Positions 1 to 8,517 of a DNA stretch of 64,000 bases are shown piece by piece; within the stretch, counting starts at the first letter, position 1, and every line of letters starts with the position of its first letter. This DNA comes from Dokdonella_A sp040005635 (lineage in GTDB: Bacteria; Pseudomonadota; Gammaproteobacteria; Xanthomonadales; Rhodanobacteraceae). The notes below the pieces were generated by a model. It did not search any database, was not told the origin of the DNA, and saw nothing but the letters and a program-made list of their open reading frames with translations. The position numbers and the translations under genes are program-made. The stretch spans positions 1-64,000 of the forward strand of contig JBDTYM010000008.1 of NCBI GenBank assembly GCA_040005635.1. The letters run 5' to 3'.

Positions 1-1922
1 TCGAGCAGGTCGCGCAGCGTCGAGATCACCGGCAGGCCGGCGCCGACGGTGGCTTCGTAGCGGAAGCGGGCGCCGCCCGCGGTTGCTGCGCGAATGGCAT
101 GCCAGCGTTCCGACGGGCCGGCGCCGGCATGCTTGTTCGGCGTGACGATATGGATACCGGCGGCGAGCCAGTCGGCATAGCGCGCGGCCACCGCATCGCT
201 CGCGCTGCAATCGATGATCACGGCGTGTGGCAGGTGCTCGACCTGCACATGGCGCGCGAACGCATCGAGATCGCAGGCCGCGTCGGCCGCTTCCTTCCAG
301 CGTGGCGCGGCGTCGGTTTCGCCGAGCCACATGGTGCGCGTGGTTGCGACCGCGCGCAGGCGCAGGTCGAGCTGGATGTCGCGCAGCAGGCGTGGGCGCG
401 CCGCTTCGATCTGGCGCAGCAGCGCAGCACCGACCTTGCCCGGGCCGATCAGGCCGATCGACAGGGTTTGCGGAGACAACCAGAACGCCGCGTGCACCGC
501 GCGCAACGCGCGCGGCGTATCGCTGCTCGCCACTGCGACCGAGATATTGCGTTCCGACGCGCCTTGCGCAATTGCGCGGATATTGACGCCGGTGCGGGCG
601 AGCGCGCCGAACAGGCGTGCGGCGACACCGGGCGTACCGGCCATGCCGTCGCCGACGACCGCGAGCACGCTGATCTCGCCGGCCACGCTGACGCGATGGA
701 TTTCTCCGCGTGCAATCTCCGACGCGAAGGCGCGCCTCACCGCCGCCTCCGCGGTCATCGCATCGATGCTGCGCACGACGCAGCAGATCGAGTGCTCGGA
801 CGAACCCTGCGAAATCATCACGACGGACACGCCGGCAAGGTGCAGCGCGCCGAACGTGCGCTCGGCGGTACCGGGCACGCCGATCATGCCGGCGCCTTCG
901 AGCGTCAACACGGCCAGGCCCTGCACCGCACTGATGCCTTTCACAGGCGGCAGCCCGCCGGCAGTCCCCGCGGCAGCGCCGATCGCAGTGCCGGCGTGCT
1001 CGGGCCGGAACGTGTTGCGGATGCGCACCGGCAACCCGCGCGCGATCACTGGCGTCAGCGTCTGCGGGTGGATGACCTTGGCGCCGAAATAGGCAAGCTC
1101 GCAGGCTTCGTCGTAGCTGAGACAGGGCAGCGGTGTCGCGTCCGGTACCAGGCGTGGATCGGCGGAGAGCACGCCGTCGGTGTCGCCCCACAAGGTCAGT
1201 TCGCTCGCCTCGCACAACGTGGCGAAGATCGCCGCCGAATAGTCGCTGCCGTTGCGGCCGAGCACGGTCGCGCGGCCGCTGTGCGTGCGCGCGACGAAGC
1301 CGGTCACCACCAGCCAAGCCTGCGCATGCTGCGTGCGCCATTGCGCCAGACGCTGCGCGCTCGCTTCCCAGTCGACGATCGCACCGAGTTCGCCGTGGCT
1401 GACGACGAGCACGTCGCGTGCGTCGAGGCAGACGCAGTCGACGCCTTGCGCGGCGAGGAAGCGCGTGAGCAGATGCGCCGCCCATACTTCGCCGAGACCC
1501 TGGATCGATTCGAAGGCTTCGCGGTTCGGCGTACTGAGCACGGCCAGCGCGTTCAGCAGGTTGGCCAGCTGGGCAAAACTCGCATCCAGCCATTCGATCA
1601 TCGCCGTCGCGTTCGACGCGAGCAGATCGCGTGCGGCGGCAACGTGGCGCTCGCGCAGCGTTTGCCAGTCGGCTTGCCATTCCGGTGCTGCGCGCACCGC
1701 GGCTTCGGCAAGCGCGATCAACGCATCGGTCGTGCCGCGCATCGCCGAGACGACGACGAGCTGACGCGCTCCCGGCTGTGCACGCAGGATCGCGGCAACG
1801 CGCCGGAAACAGGCCGCGTCAGCCAGGCTGGAGCCGCCGAACTTGTGCGCGGCAAACGCGTCGGCGTGCGAAGACGCCGCTGCCAGCGAGGGTTCGGCTT
1901 CGGTGACTGCGGCTTTGGACAT
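1..1922 (-). CDS. thrA: bifunctional aspartokinase / homoserine dehydrogenase (3' end outside window)
   Basis: This enzyme carries out the first and third steps from aspartate to threonine and methionine in the cytoplasm. The reverse strand reads without a stop from ATG at 1922 to the window edge, giving 640 of the usual 820-835 residues. It shows the aspartokinase lysine motif KFGGSSL at about residues 27-33, a central ACT-type regulatory segment, and the homoserine dehydrogenase NAD-binding motif LIGPGKVG near residue 485, followed by an HSD-like TPNKHAG stretch. The start is supported by GGAGG 8 bases upstream. A threonine-rich leader peptide lies 98 bases upstream, so the gene is probably feedback-inhibited by Thr and also attenuated. 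The missing C-terminus is only the window boundary. The identification is firm. Confidence 0.95.
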   Translation of the reverse strand, partial: MSKAAVTEAEPSLAAASSHADAFAAHKFGGSSLADAACFRRVAAILRAQPGARQLVVVSAMRGTTDALIALAEAAVRAAPEWQADWQTLRERHVAAARDLLASNATAMIEWLDASFAQLANLLNALAVLSTPNREAFESIQGLGEVWAAHLLTRFLAAQGVDCVCLDARDVLVVSHGELGAIVDWEASAQRLAQWRTQHAQAWLVVTGFVARTHSGRATVLGRNGSDYSAAIFATLCEASELTLWGDTDGVLSADPRLVPDATPLPCLSYDEACELAYFGAKVIHPQTLTPVIARGLPVRIRNTFRPEHAGTAIGAAAGTAGGLPPVKGISAVQGLAVLTLEGAGMIGVPGTAERTFGALHLAGVSVVMISQGSSEHSICCVVRSIDAMTAEAAVRRAFASEIARGEIHRVSVAGEISVLAVVGDGMAGTPGVAARLFGALARTGVNIRAIAQGASERNISVAVASSDTPRALRAVHAAFWLSPQTLSIGLIGPGKVGAALLRQIEAARPRLLRDIQLDLRLRAVATTRTMWLGETDAAPRWKEAADAACDLDAFARHVQVEHLPHAVIIDCSASDAVAARYADWLAAGIHIVTPNKHAGAGPSERWHAIRAATAGGARFRYEATVGAGLPVISTLRDLL

Positions 1923-1928
1923 CGGAAC

Positions 1929-2009
1929 GGCCTCCTGATCGGGAGGCCCCACTGCGCGGGAGGCGGGCTCAGCGACTACGGCCCGTTTCCCTTGCGAGGA
2001 CGGGGCCGT
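1929..2009 (-). promoter_or_regulatory. thr attenuator-like leader RNA, hides thrA ribosome binding site
   Basis: Between the leader peptide and thrA the reverse strand can form two adjacent hairpins. Stem one is a perfect 7-bp pair of 2003-2009 with 1978-1984. Stem two is GGCCTCC/GGAGGCC (1942-1948 with 1929-1935), whose right arm is the thrA Shine-Dalgarno sequence. A second GCCTCC copy just upstream and a GGCCCC/GGGGCC match allow alternative pairings. No U-run follows the last stem, so the structure looks more suited to translational (RBS-hiding) control than to classical transcription termination. The pairings are visible in the sequence; the mechanism is inferred. Confidence 0.6.
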
Positions 2010-2020
2010 GGCTGGTTGGA

Positions 2021-2095
2021 TCAAACGCGCGCCGGCACCCGTTCCACGATCGTCGTCGTGGTAATTGTCGTCGTGCTGGCGCAGCGCGTGGTCAT
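2021..2095 (-). CDS. thrL: thr operon leader peptide (thrL-like, 24 aa)
   Basis: This short frame runs from ATG at 2095 to TGA at 2021. It encodes 24 residues, of which nine are threonine (positions 2, 3, 8-10 and 12-15) and two are isoleucine (11 and 16), with an uninterrupted core TTTITTTTI. This matches the composition of the E. coli ThrL regulatory peptide, where ribosome stalling at Thr/Ile codons controls the downstream operon. It lies directly upstream of thrA on the same strand and is followed by alternative RNA stems. Chance occurrence of such a run exactly here is unlikely. It is too short for normal gene callers. Confidence 0.85.
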   Translation of the reverse strand: MTTRCASTTTITTTTIVERVPARV

Positions 2096-2104
2096 GACAC
2101 CGAG

Positions 2105-2133
2105 TGTGCCTGCGCAACCCGGGGGCTTGTCAA
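2105..2133 (-). promoter_or_regulatory. candidate promoter for thrL-thrA
   Basis: A perfect TTGACA -35 hexamer sits at 2133-2128 on the reverse strand, about 33 bases before the leader-peptide ATG. The -10 at normal spacing is poor (GGCACA or CACACT), so only the -35 is convincing. If used, the transcript would start only a few bases before the leader peptide. The next gene upstream, rnd, reads in the same direction and could also supply transcripts. Confidence 0.35.
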
Positions 2134-2382
2134 CTGGCAGTTCCGCTGGAATTTCCAGCGCGCAGTGCCATGCCGTAAAACGAAGTGGCAGGACGCGTGT
2201 CCGCGGCGCGGCGAGTGCGTGAGGCGCCTTTCCCTCTATCCGGCACTGCGCGTCCCCTTATGCCCTAGGGAGAAGGAAAGCGATGGGTTGATCGCCGACA
2301 CGACACAATCAATCCGAACGTATCCGGCGAATTCCTCCTGCGCGCGGGAGAAGGTGCCGGCAGGCAGATGAGGGAATGTCCT

Positions 2383-3465
2383 TCAATCGGGCAGCAGCGC
2401 TACCAGCCCATCGTGCAACACCTCGCGGCGCCAGCCTTCGAGGCCGGCCGGCCAGTGGCGTGTCGCGAGCAGGGATTCCAAATGCCGACGTGCGCAGAGC
2501 AGACCTTCCGGCAGATCGAGTGCCTGCGCGCGCTGCGCGACGACGTCTTTCATCGCGGTGACGACCGTTTTCTCGCGTGGGGTCGGTGCGTGCGGGATCG
2601 GCGCGAACTCCATCTCCTCGGCAGCCAGCGGGGCTTGCAGCACGCCGAGCAGTTCCGCGCGCTGCGCGCCACGCAGGGCGCGCTGACCGCGCGTGCGTTC
2701 GGCGAGTTCGTCGGCATCGGCCGGCACATGCGAGCACAGATCGAGAGCATGCGCGTCGTCGAGCAGCCACGGCCGCGGCCGGTTGATCGCGCGTGCGGTG
2801 GCGTCGCGCCAGCGCAAGACGCGACGCAGCAGCGCCTGGCGTTCACGCGGCCAGTCGGCGGCACCGCGCAGGGCCTGCTGCGGCTCCGCATCGGGTTCGC
2901 GCTGGCGTGCGCGCTCGAGCAGGCGTGCGCAGTCTTCGGCGAACCAGTCGAAGTAACCGCGCTGTTCGAGGCGGTGACTCAATTCGGCGTGCAGCGCTGG
3001 CAGATGGAGGACGTCCTGCGCCGCGTAGTCAAGCTGCTCGGGACTGAGCGGCCGGCGCAGCCAGTCCGAACGTGTCTCGGCTTTCGGCAAATCGACGCCG
3101 AGCAGGGTGCTGACCAGCTTCTGGTAGCCGAGTCCGGCGCCGAGGCCGGCAAACGAGGCAGCGATCTGCGTGTCGAACAGCTGCGCGATAGCGCATTGCC
3201 AGGTCGCCAGCGCTTCCAGGTCTTCACCGGCGCTATGCATCACGCAGACGCGTTGGCGGTCGGCGAGCAGGGCGGCGAGCGGGGCCGGATCGGCGCCGGC
3301 GGTCGGATCGATCAGCGCAATGCGGCCGCCAAGCTCGATCTGCACGAGGGCGAGGCGCGGCAGGAAGGTGTCGATGCGCATGAACTCGGTGTCGAGTCCG
3401 AACGCCACCGGGGCGTCCAGCATCAGGTTGCGCAGGTCGTCGCTGCGCTCGATCCAGTCGGCCAA
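2383..3465 (-). CDS. rnd: ribonuclease D
   Basis: This 360-residue protein is a DEDD-family 3'-5' exoribonuclease that trims tRNA 3' ends in the cytoplasm. The first metal-binding motif is DTEF (D25, E27), the second is the HSAGED segment near residue 80, and the Y-x(3)-D motif is in QLDYAAQDV near 170. An HRDC-like helical domain follows (LRRVLRWRDATARAINRP onward). Length is close to E. coli RNase D (375 aa). It reads away from the formylglycine-enzyme-like gene across an 87-base divergent gap. Confidence 0.93.
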   Translation of the reverse strand: MADWIERSDDLRNLMLDAPVAFGLDTEFMRIDTFLPRLALVQIELGGRIALIDPTAGADPAPLAALLADRQRVCVMHSAGEDLEALATWQCAIAQLFDTQIAASFAGLGAGLGYQKLVSTLLGVDLPKAETRSDWLRRPLSPEQLDYAAQDVLHLPALHAELSHRLEQRGYFDWFAEDCARLLERARQREPDAEPQQALRGAADWPRERQALLRRVLRWRDATARAINRPRPWLLDDAHALDLCSHVPADADELAERTRGQRALRGAQRAELLGVLQAPLAAEEMEFAPIPHAPTPREKTVVTAMKDVVAQRAQALDLPEGLLCARRHLESLLATRHWPAGLEGWRREVLHDGLVALLPD

Positions 3466-3552
3466 TCCAGGTTCCTCTTTCTAAACGCTGCATGTGCGGC
3501 GTTGCGCGCGTCGCTTCTATCTGCCGCGGCCAGCACCGATAATCGGGGCACG

Positions 3553-5499
3553 ATGCCCGGTACCGAAGTCGCACGCAAGCAGCACACCCTCGGCGGCACT
3601 GCCGGCATCGTGCTGCTCGTGTTCGCCCTGGTCTACCGTTTCTTCCCCGGTATTCTGCACATCCAGCCGCAGACGACGCAGCCGGTGGCGACGACATTGC
3701 CGGCGCAACGCGCGCCGGCGCACCCACCGACGACTTGGTCTGCGGTAGAGGCGCCGCCGGCGCAAACCGTGCCGGCCGTGGTCGTCACGGCATCGCCGTC
3801 CGAAGAGGAATCGGGTACTTCGCTCGCCGACGCGGTGCGCATGGGGCCGCCGGTGTTGACGACGAAGGCGATTGCGGCGCTGCTCAAGCGCGCGCGCAGC
3901 GCGGAGGAGCAAGGCAGCTTGCTCGAACCGAAGGACGGCGCCATAGCGCTGTACCGGAGCGTGCTGGCGCAGGCCGATGGCAATGCGGATGCGGATGCCG
4001 GCCTCGAGCGGATCGGCGGCGCGTTGCGCGACTGGACGCTGGCGGCGATCGATCGCGGCGACGAGAACGCCGCGCAGCGCTATATCGCCGCCTATGCCGA
4101 ACTGCCGCATTCCGACGACGAGCTCGCCGATGCGCGCACGCGTTTGAAGACGCTGCACGAGATCCTGCCGATGCTGGCGCAGGCGGCCGAGTTGTTGAAA
4201 GCAGGCCATGTCACCGAGCCTGTCGACGGCAATGCACTCACGTTGTATCGCGAGGTGATGAAGCGCGATCCCGGCAATCATCTCGCCGACAACGGGCTTG
4301 CCGGCATCGAGCGCAGCTATCTCGATCACGCCTTGTCGGAAGCCGCGCAGGACAACTTCGGCAATGCCGACGCAATGCTCGCGCTGGCCTCGGCGATACG
4401 CCCAGGTTCGCAGCCGTTGCTGGAAACACGTTCGCGCATCGACGGCATCCGCACGCAGCGCGCCGAGACCGTGCTCGCGCAGGCCCGTTCGGCGTTGGAT
4501 TCGGGCAATGCGGATCTCGCCGAGGACCTGGCCAAGAAGGCGCAGGCGATCAGCCCGGATCTTGCCGGCGTCGACGATTTCAACCAGCGCCTGCGCAATG
4601 CGCGTCTGTACGCGAGCTTCAAGCCGGGACAGATCGTGCACGATCGCTTTCTCGATATCGCCGGTGCCGCGCCTGCGGTGGTGGTGATCCCGACCGGCGA
4701 ATTCGTGATGGGCTCGGCGGCCGACGAGCAGGGTCATGTCGACAACGAGGAACCACAGCGGCGCGTGCGCGTCGAAATCGGCTTCGCGCTCGGGCAGAGC
4801 GAACTCACGGTCGGCCAGTTCCGCGAATTCGTGCGTGCGACGAAGTACGTGACGGACGCGGAAAAGCTCGGTGGCAGCGCGGTGTACGAGGAAAACACGG
4901 GCCGCATAACCAACCGCAGCGGTATGACCTGGCAGAACGACTATCGCGGCGAGCACGCCGCCGACAACCTGCCGGTGATCAACGTGTCGTGGAACGATGC
5001 AAACGCGTATCTGGCCTGGTTGTCCGCGCGCACCGGCAAGAAATACCGGCTGCCGAGCGAGACCGAGTTCGAATACGCCCTGCGCGCGGGTTCGAGCACA
5101 CGCTATCCCTGGGGCGACGGCGAACCCGACAAGGTCATCGGCAATTTTACTGGCGAAGGCGATCGGTCGCCGTCGAAGCGCAGCTGGTCGAGTGCGTTCC
5201 CGCGCTACAGCGATGGCTATTGGGGACCGGCGCCGGCGAAGAGCTTCCCGGCGGACGCGTTCGGCTTGTTCGACATGGAAGGCAACGTGTCCGAGTGGGT
5301 CGAGGACTGCTGGCACGACAACTTTGTGCGCGCCCCGCGCGACAGCACCGCCTGGGTCAATCCCGGCTGCGAACGGCATGTCGTGCGCGGCGGTTCCTGG
5401 GGCAGCGATCCCGACCAGGTGCGCTCGGCGTTTCGTATCGCGGCAGCAAGCGATACGCGCTCGGCGCGCGTCGGCTTCCGCGTCGCGCGCGACCTGTGA
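3553..5499 (+). CDS. membrane-anchored SUMF1/EgtB-type (formylglycine-generating-enzyme-like) protein
   Basis: The 648-residue protein has a short cytoplasmic N-terminus, one membrane segment at about residues 14-32, a Pro/Ala-rich linker, a helical TPR-like repeat region at about 110-350, and a C-terminal FGE-sulfatase domain from about 375. The domain shows IPTGEFVMGS, LPVINVSWNDANAYLAWLS, YRLPSETEFEYALR, FGLFDMEGNVSEWVEDCW and VRGGSWGS, all family hallmarks. ATG at 3553 was chosen because it starts the membrane anchor; the frame is open further upstream but that part lies antisense to rnd. Catalytic FGE cysteines are not obvious, so it is more likely a non-FGE member of the fold, possibly carbohydrate or peptide binding. 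No sulfatase gene is nearby. Confidence 0.85.
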   Translation: MPGTEVARKQHTLGGTAGIVLLVFALVYRFFPGILHIQPQTTQPVATTLPAQRAPAHPPTTWSAVEAPPAQTVPAVVVTASPSEEESGTSLADAVRMGPPVLTTKAIAALLKRARSAEEQGSLLEPKDGAIALYRSVLAQADGNADADAGLERIGGALRDWTLAAIDRGDENAAQRYIAAYAELPHSDDELADARTRLKTLHEILPMLAQAAELLKAGHVTEPVDGNALTLYREVMKRDPGNHLADNGLAGIERSYLDHALSEAAQDNFGNADAMLALASAIRPGSQPLLETRSRIDGIRTQRAETVLAQARSALDSGNADLAEDLAKKAQAISPDLAGVDDFNQRLRNARLYASFKPGQIVHDRFLDIAGAAPAVVVIPTGEFVMGSAADEQGHVDNEEPQRRVRVEIGFALGQSELTVGQFREFVRATKYVTDAEKLGGSAVYEENTGRITNRSGMTWQNDYRGEHAADNLPVINVSWNDANAYLAWLSARTGKKYRLPSETEFEYALRAGSSTRYPWGDGEPDKVIGNFTGEGDRSPSKRSWSSAFPRYSDGYWGPAPAKSFPADAFGLFDMEGNVSEWVEDCWHDNFVRAPRDSTAWVNPGCERHVVRGGSWGSDPDQVRSAFRIAAASDTRSARVGFRVARDL

Positions 5500-5859
5500 T
5501 GGCCTGAGCCGTCTGCGCCAGGCGGAGCTTGGGCGAGACGGAAGACCAAGCGCGCGTCGACAATCGGCGGTCATCGCTGAAATCGGTCATGGCCACGCAG
5601 CACGGCGCGTACGCATTTGAGCTATCCAGAGCCCGATAGCCTCGAGTGATGTCAGCCGCCCGCGCGCTGTTCGGTCTGCTCGATGGCATGGCGCCATCGA
5701 GCGGCGCGTAGGCCTGCTTCGGCGACATTCGTTTGCGCGCGCCGCTACCGGGGTGCCTGCCGGAGTGATCCGTATCCCGCTGAAAAGACGCGAGCGTGCA
5801 TGCAGCGAGGCTATGATCACCACCAGCGCGACATCCAACTTTGCGAATGGAGCAGTGAT
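5500..5859. other. intergenic, one strong hairpin
   Basis: I find no convincing gene in these 360 bases. The notable item is a perfect 10-bp inverted repeat, GCTCGATGGC (5678-5687) and GCCATCGAGC (5693-5702), with a 5-base loop. It has no T-run on either strand and so is not a standard intrinsic terminator. Confidence 0.5.
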
Positions 5860-6765
5860 ATGGAACTGGGCATGATCGGACTCGGCCGCATGGGCGCGAA
5901 CATGGCGGAGCGTCTGCTGCGCGGTGGCCATCGCGTGGTCGGCTTTGACCCGAACGCACAGGCGCGTGCGCAACTCGAGTCCAAGGGCGCCGGCACGGCT
6001 GCTTCGCTGGAAGAACTCGTATCGAAACTCGCCGCACCGCGCGCGCTCTGGCTGATGGTGCCGGCCGGCGCGATTACCGATCAGACGATCGAGAAATTGC
6101 TGACCCTGCTCGCGGCCGGCGATACGCTGATCGATGGCGGCAACTCGAACTACAAGGACACCGTGCGGCGTGCCGCGCAAGCGTCCGCCAAACAGATCGA
6201 CTATGTCGACAGCGGTACCAGCGGCGGTATCTGGGGTCTTGCCGAGGGCTACAGCCTGATGATCGGCGGCGAAAAGGCGGCCGTTGAGCGCCTGACCCCG
6301 ATCTTCCAGACCCTGGCTCCGACCAAGGACAGCGGCTGGGGTCATGTCGGTCCGGTCGGTTCCGGCCATTACACGAAGATGATCCACAACGGCATCGAGT
6401 ACGGCTTGATGCAGGCCTACGCGGAAGGCTTCTCGATCCTCAAGCACAAGACCGAATTCGGTCTGGACCTGCACCAGATCGCCGAGATCTGGCGCAACGG
6501 CAGCGTCGTTCGTTCGTGGCTGCTCGACCTTACGGCGGATGCGCTGGCGAAGAATCCGCAGATGGCCGGCATCGCGCCGCACGTGGACGATTCGGGCGAG
6601 GGCCGCTGGACGGTGGCCGAATCGATCGACCTAAACGTGCCGGCGCCGGTCATCACCGCCTCGCTGCTCGAACGCCTGCGTTCGCGCGACGACGACTCCT
6701 ACATCGATAAATTGCTGGCGGCGATGCGCAACGAATTCGGCGGACATTCAGTCAAGAAGGCCTAA
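5860..6765 (+). CDS. gnd: 6-phosphogluconate dehydrogenase, decarboxylating, short NAD-type
   Basis: It oxidatively decarboxylates 6-phosphogluconate to ribulose 5-phosphate in the pentose phosphate pathway. The 301-residue protein has the Rossmann motif GLGRMGANM at the N-terminus, DGGNSNYKD near residue 90, and the substrate/catalytic segment SGHYTKMIHNGIEYG near 170. At about 300 aa it belongs to the short Gnd-related class that usually prefers NAD over NADP, rather than the 470-aa enzyme. ATG at 5860 follows a GGAG. The frame extends upstream but lacks family similarity there. It is far from tal-pgi-pgm in this window, so it is probably transcribed alone. Confidence 0.93.
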   Translation: MELGMIGLGRMGANMAERLLRGGHRVVGFDPNAQARAQLESKGAGTAASLEELVSKLAAPRALWLMVPAGAITDQTIEKLLTLLAAGDTLIDGGNSNYKDTVRRAAQASAKQIDYVDSGTSGGIWGLAEGYSLMIGGEKAAVERLTPIFQTLAPTKDSGWGHVGPVGSGHYTKMIHNGIEYGLMQAYAEGFSILKHKTEFGLDLHQIAEIWRNGSVVRSWLLDLTADALAKNPQMAGIAPHVDDSGEGRWTVAESIDLNVPAPVITASLLERLRSRDDDSYIDKLLAAMRNEFGGHSVKKA

Positions 6766-6903
6766 ACAGGCGCGACGTGCAGCGCTCAGATGTAAATCCA
6801 CACTTTGCGTATTGAACGGCGTGCTTACAAAGGCATCCAATCGACGCAAGCTGCAGAAGTGCACGCCGCATCAGTCGTGTGCGTGCAGGACGAGGAGTCA
6901 GCC

Positions 6904-7338
6904 ATGAAAATCTTGTTTGCCGTGAGCATTGCGCTGTTTGCAGGGTGGGCGACGGCACAGACGCCGACACTCGCGCCAGCCCCGGCGGCAATGTCCGCTA
7001 CGCCGCCCGCGGCGGCAGCACCGCTGGATCTGCGGGTGCCGGTTGCGGACCCGGCGAACTCGACGGCAGCCGGAGGCGCCGACACTCCCGGGGCGTATTA
7101 CGGCGACGTCAGCGGCAACGATGTCGACAATGCGGCCCAGATACACGGCAGCTTCACCACCGGCATCGGCTACAGCAAAGGCTATGGCAGCAGCACGATG
7201 AATGCCGCCGAGCTCGACATCAGCAAGCAGGACGGCGACGGCAACCGCTTCGACGTGCACATCAATGTCGAGCAAAGCAGGGGGCCGGGCTTCGGTGGCT
7301 ACGAAGGCTATTACGGACCTCGCTACCGCGGTTATTGA
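6904..7338 (+). CDS. small exported protein of unknown function
   Basis: This 144-residue product starts with a clear Sec signal peptide (MKILFAVSIALFAGWATAQ, cleavage after about residue 19), then a Pro/Ala-rich linker, then a compact region with SGNDVDNAAQ, GIGYSKGYGSS and RFDVHINVEQS, and a Gly/Tyr-rich tail (GFGGYEGYYGPRYRGY). I do not recognise a family. ATG at 6904 was picked for the signal peptide and the GGAG upstream. The Gly/Tyr tail resembles those of small envelope or aggregation-prone proteins, but that is only an impression. Confidence 0.75.
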   Translation: MKILFAVSIALFAGWATAQTPTLAPAPAAMSATPPAAAAPLDLRVPVADPANSTAAGGADTPGAYYGDVSGNDVDNAAQIHGSFTTGIGYSKGYGSSTMNAAELDISKQDGDGNRFDVHINVEQSRGPGFGGYEGYYGPRYRGY

Positions 7339-7448
7339 ACGTAGCGCCGCTCTGCGGCATCGTTCGTGGAGGAGTCGTCGCTGCGACCGGGGCGGACTGC
7401 TTCGTCGGCGCGCTCCGCATGCGGGTCTAGCCCCTCTCACATTTTCGC

Positions 7449-8408
7449 CTAGGCGGCCTGTCCCGTAGCTGCGTTGGTCACGTGTGCATTGCGCCGGATT
7501 GCCTGCGGCGGCTGGCCGAACATGCGCACAAACGCGCGGCGCATGCGCTCGGGGTCGGCGAATCCGGTTTCACGTGCGACCACCTCGATCGGATGTCGCG
7601 TCTGTTCCATCATCAGCCGCGCGGCTTCCACGCGCAGATGTTCGATCGCCTTTGCCGGCGACTGGCCGGTTTCGGAACGAAACGTGCGGCTGAACTGGCG
7701 CGGACTCAGGTTAGCCGCCTTGGCGAGTTCCGCAACGGACAACTCCCCGCGCAGATTGCGCTTGGCGAACGCCAGCGCGCTCTGGATGCGGTCCGACTTC
7801 GGCTCCAGCTCCAGCAGCGCCGAAAACTGCGATTGGCCGCCGGCGCGGCGGTGGTAGAGCACCATGCTCTTCGCCACGCTGCGTGCGAGTTCGGCGCCCA
7901 GATCCTTCTCCACCAGCATCAGGGCGAGGTCGACACCGGCGCTCATGCCGGCTGACGTCCACACCGAACCGTCGGCAATGAAGATGCGGTCGTGCTCGAC
8001 TTTCACGCCGGGAAAGCGCTGTTGCAGCTCCTGCGCAAATTGCCAGTGGGTGGTCGCACGCCGGCCCGCCAGCACACCCGCCTCGGCAAAGACGAAGGCG
8101 CCCGTGCAGATCGAGGCGATGCGTCGTGCGCGGTCCTGCGACCGGCGCACGAAATCAATCACGCGCGGCATCGTTCCGGGCACGCCGGTGTTACCGCCGA
8201 GAATCACGGTATCGAAAGCGGAATCGTCGAAGCGCTCGGTGTCCACGCTGGCGCCGATCGAGCTGCGCACCGGGCCACCGTCCTCGGACAGCAGGCGGAT
8301 GTCGTAGACGTCTTCGCCGGCATTGATATTGGCAAACTCGAACACCGAAACGGCCGCCATGGTCATGACCTGGAAACCGGGATACAGGATGAACCCGACG
8401 CGTTGCAT
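7449..8408 (-). CDS. GlxA-family transcriptional regulator (DJ-1/PfpI plus AraC HTH)
   Basis: The 319-residue protein has an N-terminal class I glutamine-amidotransferase-like DJ-1/PfpI domain (residues 1-170, VGFILYPGF and the nucleophile-elbow-like SICTGAFVFAEAG) and a C-terminal AraC/XylS double helix-turn-helix (about 215-310: LSVAELAKAANLSPRQFSRTFR and IEVVARETGFADPERMRRAF). This arrangement is typical of GlxA/FtrA-type regulators, whose amidase-like domain acts as a sensor. It is divergent from a short-chain dehydrogenase 110 bases away, its likely target. Confidence 0.92.
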   Translation of the reverse strand: MQRVGFILYPGFQVMTMAAVSVFEFANINAGEDVYDIRLLSEDGGPVRSSIGASVDTERFDDSAFDTVILGGNTGVPGTMPRVIDFVRRSQDRARRIASICTGAFVFAEAGVLAGRRATTHWQFAQELQQRFPGVKVEHDRIFIADGSVWTSAGMSAGVDLALMLVEKDLGAELARSVAKSMVLYHRRAGGQSQFSALLELEPKSDRIQSALAFAKRNLRGELSVAELAKAANLSPRQFSRTFRSETGQSPAKAIEHLRVEAARLMMEQTRHPIEVVARETGFADPERMRRAFVRMFGQPPQAIRRNAHVTNAATGQAA

Positions 8409-8517
8409 GCGAACACCGATGGCCTAAAAGGTTGGATACATGGCATTTAAGTCATGCGAATCGACTATACACCATGGCTATGGCGCCGGCACCCCGTCGG
8501 CCGTGGAGGAGATCAAC

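Noticed and set aside
99..2222. A 707-codon open frame on the plus strand
   Set aside because: It is antisense to thrA, is rich in Arg/Ala/His and shows no domain motifs, whereas the minus strand encodes recognisable aspartokinase/homoserine dehydrogenase motifs throughout.
2368..3552. Upstream extension of the formylglycine-enzyme-like gene to 1,043 residues
   Set aside because: This part runs antisense to rnd and has no motif; the membrane anchor and family similarity begin at ATG 3553.
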